64,000 bases of DNA from the NCBI GenBank assembly GCA_002414385.1, contig DHZH01000006.1:411823-475822 (forward strand), read 5' to 3'. Below, piece after piece: positions 43,623 through 52,108 of this stretch. Position numbers and translations under genes: made by a program. Every line of letters begins with the position of its first letter. Position 1 is the first letter of the stretch. The DNA is from Gammaproteobacteria bacterium UBA5109. GTDB taxonomy: Bacteria > Pseudomonadota > Gammaproteobacteria > Pseudomonadales > Pseudohongiellaceae. Under the pieces are notes generated by a model. The model worked only from the letters and a program-made list of their open reading frames with translations, was not told where the DNA came from and did not search any database.

Positions 43623-44258
43623 TTAACGGGTACCGAAAATTATGATGGTTTTCCCCTGTACCGAAATCAGCCCCTGTTTTTCCATATCCTTGAGGACCCT
43701 ACCGACCATTTCACGTGAACAGTTGGTCAGTTTTCCCAACTCCTGACGGGTAATTTTAATTTGCATGCCGTCCGGATGTGTAATTGCTTCAGAAGATTTG
43801 CTCAATTCCAGCAGTGCGCTGGCAACCCGGCCGGTAACGTCCAGGAATGAAAGGTCGGCCACTCTCTGGGTCGTTGTCCGTAAGCGGTGAGCCATCTGCT
43901 TGCCCAGAGTGTAAAATATTTCCGGGTGAGATTTGGCATATTCCTTGAAGTTTTCATAAGAGATTTCTGCCAGTTCTGTGAATTTGCGGGTGCGGATACT
44001 GGCACTGCGGTTTTTGTCAGCATCAAACAGGCTGACCTCACCGAAGAAGTCTCCGGCATTCAGGTATGCCAGTACTATTTCGCGGTTATTTTCATCTTCC
44101 AGAATTACTGAAACGGAGCCACTCAGTACGTAATAAAGGGTCTCGGAATTATCGCCTTCATTGAATATAACTTTTTCAGCCGGATACAGCTTTCTATCGG
44201 TAAAGCTCAGGAAATGCTCAAGGTCTGCAATTTGTGGCTTGCTCACCAGTAAGGACAT
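43623..44258 (-). CDS. crp: CRP-family transcription regulator (cAMP receptor protein)
   Basis: CRP activates transcription on binding cAMP. With ATG 44258 the 211-residue product aligns end to end with E. coli CRP; the frame runs on to a TTG at 44294, but that would add 12 unsupported residues. The cyclic-nucleotide pocket is kept (GDFFGEVSLF, NRSASIR, and Thr-Thr for the E. coli Thr127-Ser128 pair). The recognition helix CSREMVGRV retains the Arg-Glu-Arg residues that read TGTGA. It follows cfa by 36 bases on the same strand and converges with rplQ. Homologues in pseudomonads are named Vfr. Confidence 0.9.
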   Translation of the reverse strand: MSLLVSKPQIADLEHFLSFTDRKLYPAEKVIFNEGDNSETLYYVLSGSVSVILEDENNREIVLAYLNAGDFFGEVSLFDADKNRSASIRTRKFTELAEISYENFKEYAKSHPEIFYTLGKQMAHRLRTTTQRVADLSFLDVTGRVASALLELSKSSEAITHPDGMQIKITRQELGKLTNCSREMVGRVLKDMEKQGLISVQGKTIIIFGTR

Positions 44259-44294
44259 AGATGCTACCGTAGGTATCAGACCGTTCCATGGCAA

Positions 44295-45473
44295 TTACTT
44301 GCTTGTTCCGGAGTCATTATATAGGTAATCCCGGGTAATCGGCACGATGCCGTGCTTTTTCGTCAGTTGTAACTGGTAAACAACCAGATCCGAATGTTCA
44401 AAAGTGACGGCACAGGCCAAAAGATAAAACTCCCACATCCGGCAAAATCTTTCATCAAGAATGGCAGCAATTTCTTCCCGGTGATTCTGGAAGCGGGTAT
44501 TCCAGTGTTTCAGTGTTTTGGCATAGTGCAATCGCAGGACTTCAATATCACACAACCTCAAGCCACTTGGTTCCAGTGCTTTGCAAATCTGTGAAAGTGA
44601 AGGGTTAACGCCTCCGGGAAAAATATATTTGTGAATCCATGGGTTGGTAGGGCGTGCTGTACCGGTCTTGCCAATTGTATGCAGCAGGGCGACACCATCT
44701 TCCTTGAGCAAAGCAGCCATTTTTTTAAAAAAGGCTTTATAGAAAGGAACCCCGACATGTTCAAACATGCCAATACTCACAATACGGTCATAGAGCCCCT
44801 CATGTTCACGATAATCTTCCAGGTAGAACCGTGTATTTTTTAATTGCCGTTTCTCGGCTTCCTGCCGGGCTACAGCCAGTTGCTCTTTGGACAGGGTGAT
44901 GCCACTGACCTCCACCTGATGATTTTGAGCCAGGTAAAACATCATGCTGCCCCAGCCACAGCCGATATCCAGAACATTATTGCCCGGCTCCAGGCAAAGT
45001 TTTCCGGCGATATGACGGGCTTTGTTTTGCTGGGCCTGTTCCAGATTGTCGTTTTCAGATTCAAAATAGGCACAGGAGTAGAACATTTCCCTGTCCAGAA
45101 AGCGCCGGAACACGCCTTCTTCAATGTCATAATGGTGCGCGACATTAGAGTAGGAGCGGGTAATTTTATTCCATTGCTGTAGCAGGCCGGTTATCGGCTT
45201 GAACCAGCTGGTCTTTAAATTGGTATTGAAATTCCTGCGGAGCACGCTGAGTAACTGGTAAAGGGAGCTTTCACCCGGATGCCAGAGACCATCCATATAG
45301 GTCTGGCCGAGTTGAAATTCTGGATCCATCGCGATACGGCGCATGGCTTTTTCGGATGCGACATGCCAGTGCACTTCCTCACCATGTTCACCGAAAGTAT
45401 AATTTTTCCCTTCTGGCAAATGTAGGTGCAGAATTCCGTGTTTAATGTGCTTATCGAGAAGTTTCTGATACAT
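44295..45473 (-). CDS. cfa: Cyclopropane-fatty-acyl-phospholipid synthase family methyltransferase
   Basis: Cfa adds a methylene bridge from S-adenosylmethionine to unsaturated phospholipid acyl chains. The 392-residue product has an N-terminal lipid-binding part and a methyltransferase domain with the SAM loop VLDIGCGWGSMMFYLA and GMFEHVGVPFYKAFFKK. ATG 45473 is preferred; a GTG lies directly before it, and AAGAAG is placed well for either. It is upstream of crp and could share a transcript. The substrate is inferred from the family. Confidence 0.88.
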   Translation of the reverse strand: MYQKLLDKHIKHGILHLHLPEGKNYTFGEHGEEVHWHVASEKAMRRIAMDPEFQLGQTYMDGLWHPGESSLYQLLSVLRRNFNTNLKTSWFKPITGLLQQWNKITRSYSNVAHHYDIEEGVFRRFLDREMFYSCAYFESENDNLEQAQQNKARHIAGKLCLEPGNNVLDIGCGWGSMMFYLAQNHQVEVSGITLSKEQLAVARQEAEKRQLKNTRFYLEDYREHEGLYDRIVSIGMFEHVGVPFYKAFFKKMAALLKEDGVALLHTIGKTGTARPTNPWIHKYIFPGGVNPSLSQICKALEPSGLRLCDIEVLRLHYAKTLKHWNTRFQNHREEIAAILDERFCRMWEFYLLACAVTFEHSDLVVYQLQLTKKHGIVPITRDYLYNDSGTSK

Positions 45474-45577
45474 CACGCACTTCTTAAACTGTTAACAGCC
45501 GGTGAAAATATAATTATTCACGCCTTTGTTGTAAATACCGCGTAATTTCATTTGCATGGCGAAAATAGCCAGTTTGA

Positions 45578-45606
45578 TTGATTTTGCGCCCCTGCGTCAT
45601 TATTCT
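45578..45606 (+). promoter_or_regulatory. Sigma-70 promoter of the POT transporter gene
   Basis: TTGATT and TATTCT are separated by 17 bases, 33 bases before the ATG at 45639. It is also divergent from cfa. Confidence 0.65.
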
Positions 45607-45638
45607 GCATTGACGTAAATCATACAAAGGCTTGGCGA

Positions 45639-47381
45639 ATGACAGATGTGTCCGGGACTATTGATGCGGAAACGGCTTCCGATAAAACCATTCTCGGGCA
45701 CCCTCGGGGTCTGTTCATCCTCTTTATGACGGAAATGTGGGAACGCTTTTCCTACTATGGAATGCGGGGTCTGCTGATTTTCTATCTGACTGAGCATTTT
45801 CTGTTCAGTCAGGAACGTTCGTCTATTATTTATGGGGCCTATACGGCTCTGGTTTATGTCATGACCATTATTGGCGGCTCCCTGGCTGATCGCTATCTGG
45901 GATCCCGCAAGGCTGTGACATTTGGCGCTATATTGCTGGTGCTTGGCCATTTTGGTATGGCTTTTGAAGGTAATGGTTCCAGGGAAATTCTCAGCTACAA
46001 CGGCGCGGAATATGAAATTACGCTGGATGCCAGAGGTGGCTCCGGAAACCAGATCATTGTCTCTGATCAGGGGGCTTCACTGATTACCTTCAGCGAAGGG
46101 GCCACCCAGATGCTGGTTGATGACCCCGATGCTGTCGGTTTGCCTGCAGCCATTGCGGTGACCGATTATTCGCGTCGTACAGAAACTGAAGCTCTTTACG
46201 TTAATATTCTGTATCTGTCCCTGGCATTGATTATTGCCGGTGTCGGCTATCTGAAGGCCAATATCTCCACGATTGTCGGTTCACTCTATGGGTTTGGCGA
46301 TATCCGGCGTGATTCAGGGTTTACCATCTTTTATATGGGGATCAATCTGGGTGCCTGGTCTGCTTCAATTCTTTGCGGCATTCTGGGTATCACCTATGGC
46401 TGGAAATATGGCTTTGGCCTGGCCGGTATCGGCATGCTTTTCGGTCTGATGATTTTCCTGCGCTACCAGAGCTGGCTGGAAGGCAAGGCGGAACCGCCGA
46501 ACCCGGCAAAGCTCAGGGAAAAAGTAGTCGGGAATATCAATATCGAGCAGATGTGTTATCTGACCGGTATCGGCATCATTGCCATATCAATGCTGATGGT
46601 GATGAATGCTCACCTGATTCAGCCGGCATACGTCGGCATACTGGGCATTTTTGTCTTCGCCTTCATGATTTATTATGCCATTGCCAACTGTGAAGGCGCT
46701 GAACGAAAACGCATGCTCGCTGCAGTCTATTTTATTCTGGCACAGATTCCATTCTGGGCCCTGTTTGAGCAGGCCGGCTCCTCACTGAATCTGTTTACCG
46801 GTAGCTTCGTCGATCGCAGCATGTTCGGACTGAATGTCCCAGCACCGGTATTTCAGTCACTTAATGCCATGTTTATCGTATTTTTTGCGCCGCTGATGGC
46901 CATGCTGTGGATTGCCCTGGCCAAGCGCAAGCTCAACCCCTCGACGCCGGTTAAATTTGCCCTTGGAGTTTTCATGGCAGGGCTGGGGTTTATGGTGCTG
47001 GTAGCCGGCATGAAGCTGTCTGGCAGCAACGGCCTGACAGCTGTGTATTTCATTTTTCTGATTTACTGGATTCATACCATCGGCGAATTGATGGTCTCAC
47101 CGGTGGGTTTGTCGGCAGTGACCAAACTGGCACCGGGGCGGGCAGTCGGCATGACCATGGGGGCCTGGTTTCTGTATAGCGGCTTATCCAATTATCTGGC
47201 CGGGGTTATTGCCTCAGCCACAGGAGCGGAAACCATCGGCGGCCAGTTAACCGATGTAGCGGCAGCCAAGGCCAATTACATCTCTGTCTATACCCAGGTA
47301 GGCTATATCGCCATGGCAATAGCTGTGATAATGTTAATTATCTCCCCGGTCATCAAGAAAATGATGCATGGGGCTGATTAA
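45639..47381 (+). CDS. Proton-dependent oligopeptide transporter (POT/PTR family)
   Basis: POT proteins import di- and tripeptides with protons across the inner membrane. The 580-residue product has the ExxERF motif (TEMWERFSYYGMRG) in helix 1, ALVYVMTIIGGSLADRYLG, and GYLKANIST, with about 14 membrane segments. A soluble segment of about 75 residues (roughly 108-185) is inserted between the third and fourth helices. Many POT members are nearer 500 residues. Substrate cannot be read from the sequence. Confidence 0.88.
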   Translation: MTDVSGTIDAETASDKTILGHPRGLFILFMTEMWERFSYYGMRGLLIFYLTEHFLFSQERSSIIYGAYTALVYVMTIIGGSLADRYLGSRKAVTFGAILLVLGHFGMAFEGNGSREILSYNGAEYEITLDARGGSGNQIIVSDQGASLITFSEGATQMLVDDPDAVGLPAAIAVTDYSRRTETEALYVNILYLSLALIIAGVGYLKANISTIVGSLYGFGDIRRDSGFTIFYMGINLGAWSASILCGILGITYGWKYGFGLAGIGMLFGLMIFLRYQSWLEGKAEPPNPAKLREKVVGNINIEQMCYLTGIGIIAISMLMVMNAHLIQPAYVGILGIFVFAFMIYYAIANCEGAERKRMLAAVYFILAQIPFWALFEQAGSSLNLFTGSFVDRSMFGLNVPAPVFQSLNAMFIVFFAPLMAMLWIALAKRKLNPSTPVKFALGVFMAGLGFMVLVAGMKLSGSNGLTAVYFIFLIYWIHTIGELMVSPVGLSAVTKLAPGRAVGMTMGAWFLYSGLSNYLAGVIASATGAETIGGQLTDVAAAKANYISVYTQVGYIAMAIAVIMLIISPVIKKMMHGAD

Positions 47382-47442
47382 AACTGAAAGTAGTTGTCTG
47401 TCTTTTGCTTTGAGTGTTGAAACATGCAAACGGAGGCTAACA

Positions 47443-47814
47443 ATGTACATTAAACATCTTCGAAACATTCTTATTATCCTGACAATGGGCTTTCTAACGT
47501 CTCAGGCTGCAGCTCATCATGGCTGGTCCTGGTATGGTAATGAAGACTTTTCACTGACCGCTACCGTGGTTGAAATTGATTTTGGTAATCCGCATGACCG
47601 CATGACGGTTGAAGCTGAAGGGCAGCAGTGGAATCTCCTGCTTAGCCCGCCCAGCCGTACACGACGAGCCGGTCTTTCAGGCGATATGATCCAGGTTGGG
47701 GATACCATCACTGCCTATGGTCACAGGGACAGAAACATGGACAATTTTGAAATGAAAACTGAACGACTGCAGGTGGGTGAGAACTTATACAACCTGTATC
47801 CGCGGCGTGACTGA
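47443..47814 (+). CDS. DUF6152-like exported small protein
   Basis: The 123-residue product begins with a signal peptide (to about residue 25, ending SQAAA) and then HHGWSWYGNEDFSLTATVVE, close to the HHA/HHG opening of the DUF6152 family. It looks like a small beta-rich periplasmic protein. ATG 47443 is preferred since GGAGG lies upstream; the frame is open from 47368. Family membership is from recalled motif only; no function is known. Confidence 0.65.
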   Translation: MYIKHLRNILIILTMGFLTSQAAAHHGWSWYGNEDFSLTATVVEIDFGNPHDRMTVEAEGQQWNLLLSPPSRTRRAGLSGDMIQVGDTITAYGHRDRNMDNFEMKTERLQVGENLYNLYPRRD

Positions 47815-47985
47815 ATCTGTTCCCGCTTATCTAAAATTACCGGTGAGGACAGCATCCATTGACTGCTGAGGTATTTCCTCCCGGTATTCCCTGAACATCC
47901 ACCAAACTTTATTGTGTACTGAGCAGGAATCTGGCGATCATTGGAATTTGCCCACAGGCGTCTTGTATAGGCACAGGTGATCAAG

Positions 47986-48339
47986 TCAGGCTGGGATTCC
48001 GTAGAATACAATTATCACGATATAAAGTATTTTGGAAAGGATATGCAGGGACTGGTCCTGATGCAGACTGATCTTCTTGTCACATTTCAGGAGGTCGATA
48101 AGCCAGTGACTGATAAACTCCAGCAGCATAAAAATAATACTGCCGGTCACCAGATAGACGATCAGCCCATGGGTGGATGCGTGAGCAGATAACCAGTAAT
48201 ACCATTGTGGAAAGCCATCATCGAAACGCTCACGACTGTTATTTCGGTTCTTCCCCGAACTCATGGGGGCCGGCTGCAGAACAAAATCACCGACAAAATG
48301 ACCTGCCAGCATCAGCAGTAGAATAGACAGTACTTCCAT
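47986..48339 (-). CDS. DUF3307-family membrane protein
   Basis: The 117-residue product has hydrophobic segments at both ends and the middle, with the pattern LLMLAGHFVGDFVLQP near the N-terminus and the paired histidines of LSAHASTHG and SHWLIDLLKCDKK. These residues are typical of DUF3307, a family of unknown role. It stands alone between rightward genes, with a candidate Fur-like site 40-60 bases upstream. Confidence 0.7.
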   Translation of the reverse strand: MEVLSILLLMLAGHFVGDFVLQPAPMSSGKNRNNSRERFDDGFPQWYYWLSAHASTHGLIVYLVTGSIIFMLLEFISHWLIDLLKCDKKISLHQDQSLHILSKILYIVIIVFYGIPA

Positions 48340-48378
48340 TCCTTACTCACTTTTTAGAACGCTGCGTATTACATGCAG

Positions 48379-48400
48379 CTAATACGAATCATTATCGTCA
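48379..48400. promoter_or_regulatory. Possible Fur-like box upstream of the DUF3307 gene
   Basis: CTAATACGAATCATTATCGT matches the 7-1-7 Fur consensus at about 11 of 14 informative positions, with a perfect right half (CATTATC). Single weak site, so tentative. Confidence 0.3.
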
Positions 48401-48580
48401 TATTTCCCTGTCAGTACAATGGCTTATCTTTGCCTTGACTCACACTTCTCCGGCATCCGGATGTCCTTAATTTGCCTCAGATCACATTTCAACTCATTAA
48501 GGCCTGATTCATTATAGCTTTGCTAAGGTTTGTGTCAGGTAAAAAATAGTCTGAATAATTGCCTGAAGATGGAGCAAGCT

Positions 48581-49132
48581 ATGAAAACGAATAAGTTTGG
48601 CAAAAGCCTGAATACTGTCCTGTTGACTGCCGGCGTGGGTCTTGGCCTGGCAGCGATAAGTTCCGGCGTTACAGCAAGTGTCAGCTACTATGAAGCAGAT
48701 GTCCTCAGTAGCACACCGATCTACCGTATGGTGGAAACCTCTGTGCCCCGAGAAGAATGCTGGCTGGAAGAGGTCGTTCGCGAAAGTCGTCCCCGGTACC
48801 GCTCCAACACACCTGACATTCTCGGGGCGGTAATCGGGGGCGCAATTGGTAATGCTGTCGGGCATAACAAGAGTAATCAGCGCGTGGGTGCCGTTGTCGG
48901 GGCCGTGCTGGGCGCTTCTGTTGCCCGTGACATATCCCGTGCCAATCGATCCCGGGAGGTCAGATACGAGACTGTAGAGCGCTGTGAACGTGTCTACGAC
49001 ACCTATCTGGAGGATAAATTGGTTGGTTATGACGTAGTCTACCGCTACAATAGTGAGGAACATACAGTGCGCACTCAGCGCGATCCCGGTCCCAGCATTC
49101 GTATCAGAGTCAATGTTGAGCCGGTAATCTGA
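48581..49132 (+). CDS. Glycine-zipper 2TM domain protein
   Basis: The 183-residue product has a signal-like N-terminus (residues 1-32) followed by a charged segment and a glycine zipper (about 85-125, GAVIGGAIGNAVGHN and GAVVGAVLGASVARD). Such proteins are outer-membrane or periplasmic factors similar to SlyB or 17-kDa antigens. ATG 48581 is preferred over 48530: a GGAG lies upstream and the signal-like N-terminus starts there. The PepSY gene begins 10 bases after the stop, so the two may be linked. Confidence 0.75.
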   Translation: MKTNKFGKSLNTVLLTAGVGLGLAAISSGVTASVSYYEADVLSSTPIYRMVETSVPREECWLEEVVRESRPRYRSNTPDILGAVIGGAIGNAVGHNKSNQRVGAVVGAVLGASVARDISRANRSREVRYETVERCERVYDTYLEDKLVGYDVVYRYNSEEHTVRTQRDPGPSIRIRVNVEPVI

Positions 49133-49142
49133 GTAGGATTAC

Positions 49143-49517
49143 GTGATCCATAAGTTATTGATAAAACTGGTGATGCTCGCTTTGTTTTTATCACCCCTGG
49201 CAACTGCCCAGTCCTCTCGCGGCGGGGCAGGAGCTTCGGACGGCGGCAGAACTGCGCCTGAAACTCCTGAGCAGCCTCCCTTCAGACAGCCTGGCCAGGC
49301 TGTTCCCGGTAATAATCTGGCACCTCCCCAGCTAGACGCCGATCCTGCTGTAAGCAGACGACAGGCGCTGAATCTTGCTCAGGACCGTTTTCAGGGCAGG
49401 GTCCTCAGTGTCCGGATGATCGGCAGTGACTGGCGAATTCGGGTGGATCAGAATGGTACCGTCTTCAACGTGTTTGTCGATGGCAGTACCGGTGAAGTAA
49501 GCAGATCAGCTGATTAA
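49143..49517 (+). CDS. PepSY domain-containing periplasmic protein
   Basis: The 124-residue product has a signal peptide (to about residue 22), a proline-rich linker and a PepSY-type domain (residues 72-122, SRRQALNLAQDRFQGRVLSV then FNVFVDGSTGEVSRS). It starts with GTG. It is 26 bases before a response regulator and sensor kinase pair, an arrangement seen with PhoP/PhoQ-type systems, suggesting a signalling accessory role. That role is inference. Confidence 0.75.
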   Translation: MIHKLLIKLVMLALFLSPLATAQSSRGGAGASDGGRTAPETPEQPPFRQPGQAVPGNNLAPPQLDADPAVSRRQALNLAQDRFQGRVLSVRMIGSDWRIRVDQNGTVFNVFVDGSTGEVSRSAD

Positions 49518-49543
49518 GCTCATCCGGCCTGACAGGGGGTAGT

Positions 49544-50230
49544 ATGCGTCTTTTACTTGTTGAAGATGAAGATTTGCTCAGAGCGCAGCTTGTCAAAGCA
49601 CTGGAGGATGGAGGCTATATTGTCGATAGTTCCCAGGATGGCGAGCTCGGCCTGTTTCAGGCTTCCGAATTTTCCTATGATGCCGCCATTATTGATCTGG
49701 GCTTACCCAAGCTCAGTGGCATTGATTTAATCAAGGCTATTCGGGAGGCCGGCAAGGTATTTCCGATACTGATTCTTACCGCCCGTGATAAATGGACCGA
49801 CAAGGTTGAAGGTCTTGAAGCAGGGGCCGATGATTATGTCGTCAAACCCTTCCAGATTGAAGAGATCAAAGCCAGGTTAAATGCATTGCTAAGACGGGCA
49901 GCAGGTTTTGCCAAACCGGTGCTTGAATTTGCCGAAATAAGCCTGGACACCTCTGCAAAAACCCTGTCCGTGGCCGGTGAGGAAATTGAACTGACTGCCT
50001 ATGAATATAAGGTGCTTGAATACCTGATGCTGCATCCCGGTCAGGTGGTTTCCAAAATGGAGCTCACTGAGCATCTCTATGATCAGGATTATGATCGTGA
50101 CAGCAATGTCCTGGAAGTATTCATCCGTCGTTTACGGCAAAAACTGGACCCTGATGAAACTTTAAAACCGATTGATACTGTCCGGGGCCAAGGTTATCGA
50201 TTTAATGTCCCTCCCAAAAACCAAGCATAA
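49544..50230 (+). CDS. OmpR/PhoP-family response regulator
   Basis: The 228-residue product has an N-terminal receiver domain with acidic pocket (VEDED), phosphoacceptor Asp51 (AIIDLGLPKLSG) and Lys101 (YVVKPF), then an OmpR-type winged-helix DNA-binding domain (ELTAYEYKVLEYLMLHPG and VRGQGYRF). It overlaps the kinase gene downstream by 26 bases. PhoP-like by layout, but target genes are unknown. Confidence 0.93.
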   Translation: MRLLLVEDEDLLRAQLVKALEDGGYIVDSSQDGELGLFQASEFSYDAAIIDLGLPKLSGIDLIKAIREAGKVFPILILTARDKWTDKVEGLEAGADDYVVKPFQIEEIKARLNALLRRAAGFAKPVLEFAEISLDTSAKTLSVAGEEIELTAYEYKVLEYLMLHPGQVVSKMELTEHLYDQDYDRDSNVLEVFIRRLRQKLDPDETLKPIDTVRGQGYRFNVPPKNQA

Positions 50231-51578
50231 ATACTCCCTGCAACAACGCCTGGTCCTCGCTTTTGGCATCCTGTTAATCCTGTTTCTGAGTCTGACCGGG
50301 CTGGTTCTGGATCAGGCATATAAACAAAGTGTTGAAGCTGCTGTTGAGGAACGCCTGCAGCTGCAGATTTACGCTTTGCTTGGCGTCGCTGAGCCAGACT
50401 TTGACGGTAGTTTTTTTGTCCCGGACCTGGAAGAAGCCCGTTTTAACCAGCTCGATTCCGGCCTGTATGCTTTTATACTCGATGAAAATGGCCATGAAGT
50501 CTGGCGAAGCTCGTCATCCCTGAATATCAACCTGGCACAATTGAATCTGCTTCTGCTGGATATTGAACCGGGACTAACTGTCTTTGGCAATGCTGAAAAC
50601 GAACTTCAGGGCCCGATGTCCTATGCCGCTTATGGCACTTATTGGGCAAACCTGGACCGCATATTTAATTTTGTGGTGATGGAATCCGTGGCACCCACCG
50701 AGGCAGAGATCAGAGAGTTTCAATCCAGTCTCTGGTTATGGCTGGGCGGGCTGGCAGTATTTCTATCCCTGGCCCAGTTTATGCTGTTGCGCTGGGGCAT
50801 GACTCCACTGAAACAGCTGGCCGGAGAACTTACCGATATTGAGACCGGTAAAAAGGAACAACTCGGAGAGGATTATCCAAGTGAATTGCAGGCTCTGAGT
50901 CAGAACATGAATATGCTGATTAAAAGCGAGCGCCAGAGACAAAGCCGTTATCGTTCCACACTGGGCGATCTGGCGCACAGCCTGAAGACCCCCCTGGCAG
51001 TAATTTCCGGGATTGTGCAGCAGAAAAAGCGGGTCAATAAGAATGACCTGGCAGATGTTGCAGAACAGGTCGAGCGTATGAACCAGATCGTTTCCTATCA
51101 GCTTGGTCGTGCTGTCCAGTCAGATCAAAAGCGTGTGCTGGCCAGTCCGGTAGCCGTAGAGCCAGTCATTAAAAAACTGGGCGATGCGCTACATAAAGTT
51201 TATCTTGATAAGCAGGTAAACCTGGTAATTCAGCTTGAAACAGAGTCGTTTTTTTACGGTGAAGAAAGTGATCTAACTGAATTACTGGGTAATCTGATGG
51301 ATAATGCTTTCAAGTACTGTAACGAGACAGTACATGTCAGTGCACGGGAAGAAGACCGGAAGCTGATGATAAATATTGAAGATGACGGGTCAGGTGTCCC
51401 GGAAAAACAACGTCACTGGGTGCTGGAAAGAGGAGCCAGAGCCGATACCCATCATAGTGGACAGGGTATCGGGCTTGCAGTTGCGCTTGAAATTATCGGC
51501 TCATACGGAGGTGAGCTGAAAATAGCCAGCAGCGCACTCGGGGGGGCCTCCATGCAGGTGATCATTAGCCGAAACTAG
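50205..51578 (+). CDS. Sensor histidine kinase of the adjacent two-component system
   Basis: The 457-residue product has two transmembrane helices (about 16-36 and 175-197) around a periplasmic sensor domain, a HAMP-like linker, the dimerisation helix with His258 (GDLAHSLKTPLAVISG), and an ATPase domain with N box (NLMDNAFKYC) and G boxes (DDGSGVPE, GQGIGLAVALE). ATG 50205 is preferred; it starts inside the regulator gene. The signal sensed is unknown. Confidence 0.92.
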   Translation: MSLPKTKHKYSLQQRLVLAFGILLILFLSLTGLVLDQAYKQSVEAAVEERLQLQIYALLGVAEPDFDGSFFVPDLEEARFNQLDSGLYAFILDENGHEVWRSSSSLNINLAQLNLLLLDIEPGLTVFGNAENELQGPMSYAAYGTYWANLDRIFNFVVMESVAPTEAEIREFQSSLWLWLGGLAVFLSLAQFMLLRWGMTPLKQLAGELTDIETGKKEQLGEDYPSELQALSQNMNMLIKSERQRQSRYRSTLGDLAHSLKTPLAVISGIVQQKKRVNKNDLADVAEQVERMNQIVSYQLGRAVQSDQKRVLASPVAVEPVIKKLGDALHKVYLDKQVNLVIQLETESFFYGEESDLTELLGNLMDNAFKYCNETVHVSAREEDRKLMINIEDDGSGVPEKQRHWVLERGARADTHHSGQGIGLAVALEIIGSYGGELKIASSALGGASMQVIISRN

Positions 51579-51973
51579 CAGGAAATACTGCGACGTACCC
51601 TGTTGCCATGATGGTCGTAGTATATTGCGTAACAGTTACTGTTTACCTGACGCTGGTTGTAGAAATACCTGCCACTACTCAGTCGGCCATCGCGGTAACC
51701 GTTTCTGTAACCACGTTGATAAGAACGCCGGTTGGAAATGCCGTTGTCGAAGCGATTATTAAGGTGACGGTTCTGTAATCTCCGGAAACTCTGGGAATTA
51801 CGATAGGAGATTGCGCCAATCAGGCTGTTCGAGGGATAAGGAGAATACCAGTTATCAGAATACCCGAACTGGATATAACTTCCTCCACGATTTTGCTGCC
51901 AGTTGTGAGCATTGGCACTCAGGCAAAATACTGACAGCATTAAGGTACTAAAGATCAGGACAGACTTTTTCAT
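51575..51973 (-). CDS. Exported basic protein, unknown family
   Basis: The 132-residue product has a signal peptide (to about ANAHNW) and a mature part rich in Arg, Asn, Tyr and Ser, including the repeats RRSYQRGYRNGYRDGR. It ends with a Cys that could pair with the Cys in SNCYAIYYDH. It overlaps the 3' end of the kinase gene by four bases on the other strand. I do not recognise the family. Confidence 0.6.
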   Translation of the reverse strand: MKKSVLIFSTLMLSVFCLSANAHNWQQNRGGSYIQFGYSDNWYSPYPSNSLIGAISYRNSQSFRRLQNRHLNNRFDNGISNRRSYQRGYRNGYRDGRLSSGRYFYNQRQVNSNCYAIYYDHHGNRVRRSISC

Positions 51974-52108
51974 GGGTATGATCCCTCAAAATTAGAGTTT
52001 CATTCAGTATGCTGCTGTAAATATTAATCATGGCTGAATGGGCTCTGCTTCGCATACTGATGCTGACTGATATATTAAATTAAGCGTAAGGGTAAAAAGG
52101 ATTTTCAT

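Noticed and set aside
44259..44294. Upstream extension of crp to TTG 44294
   Set aside because: Twelve extra residues without CRP similarity; ATG 44258 gives family length.
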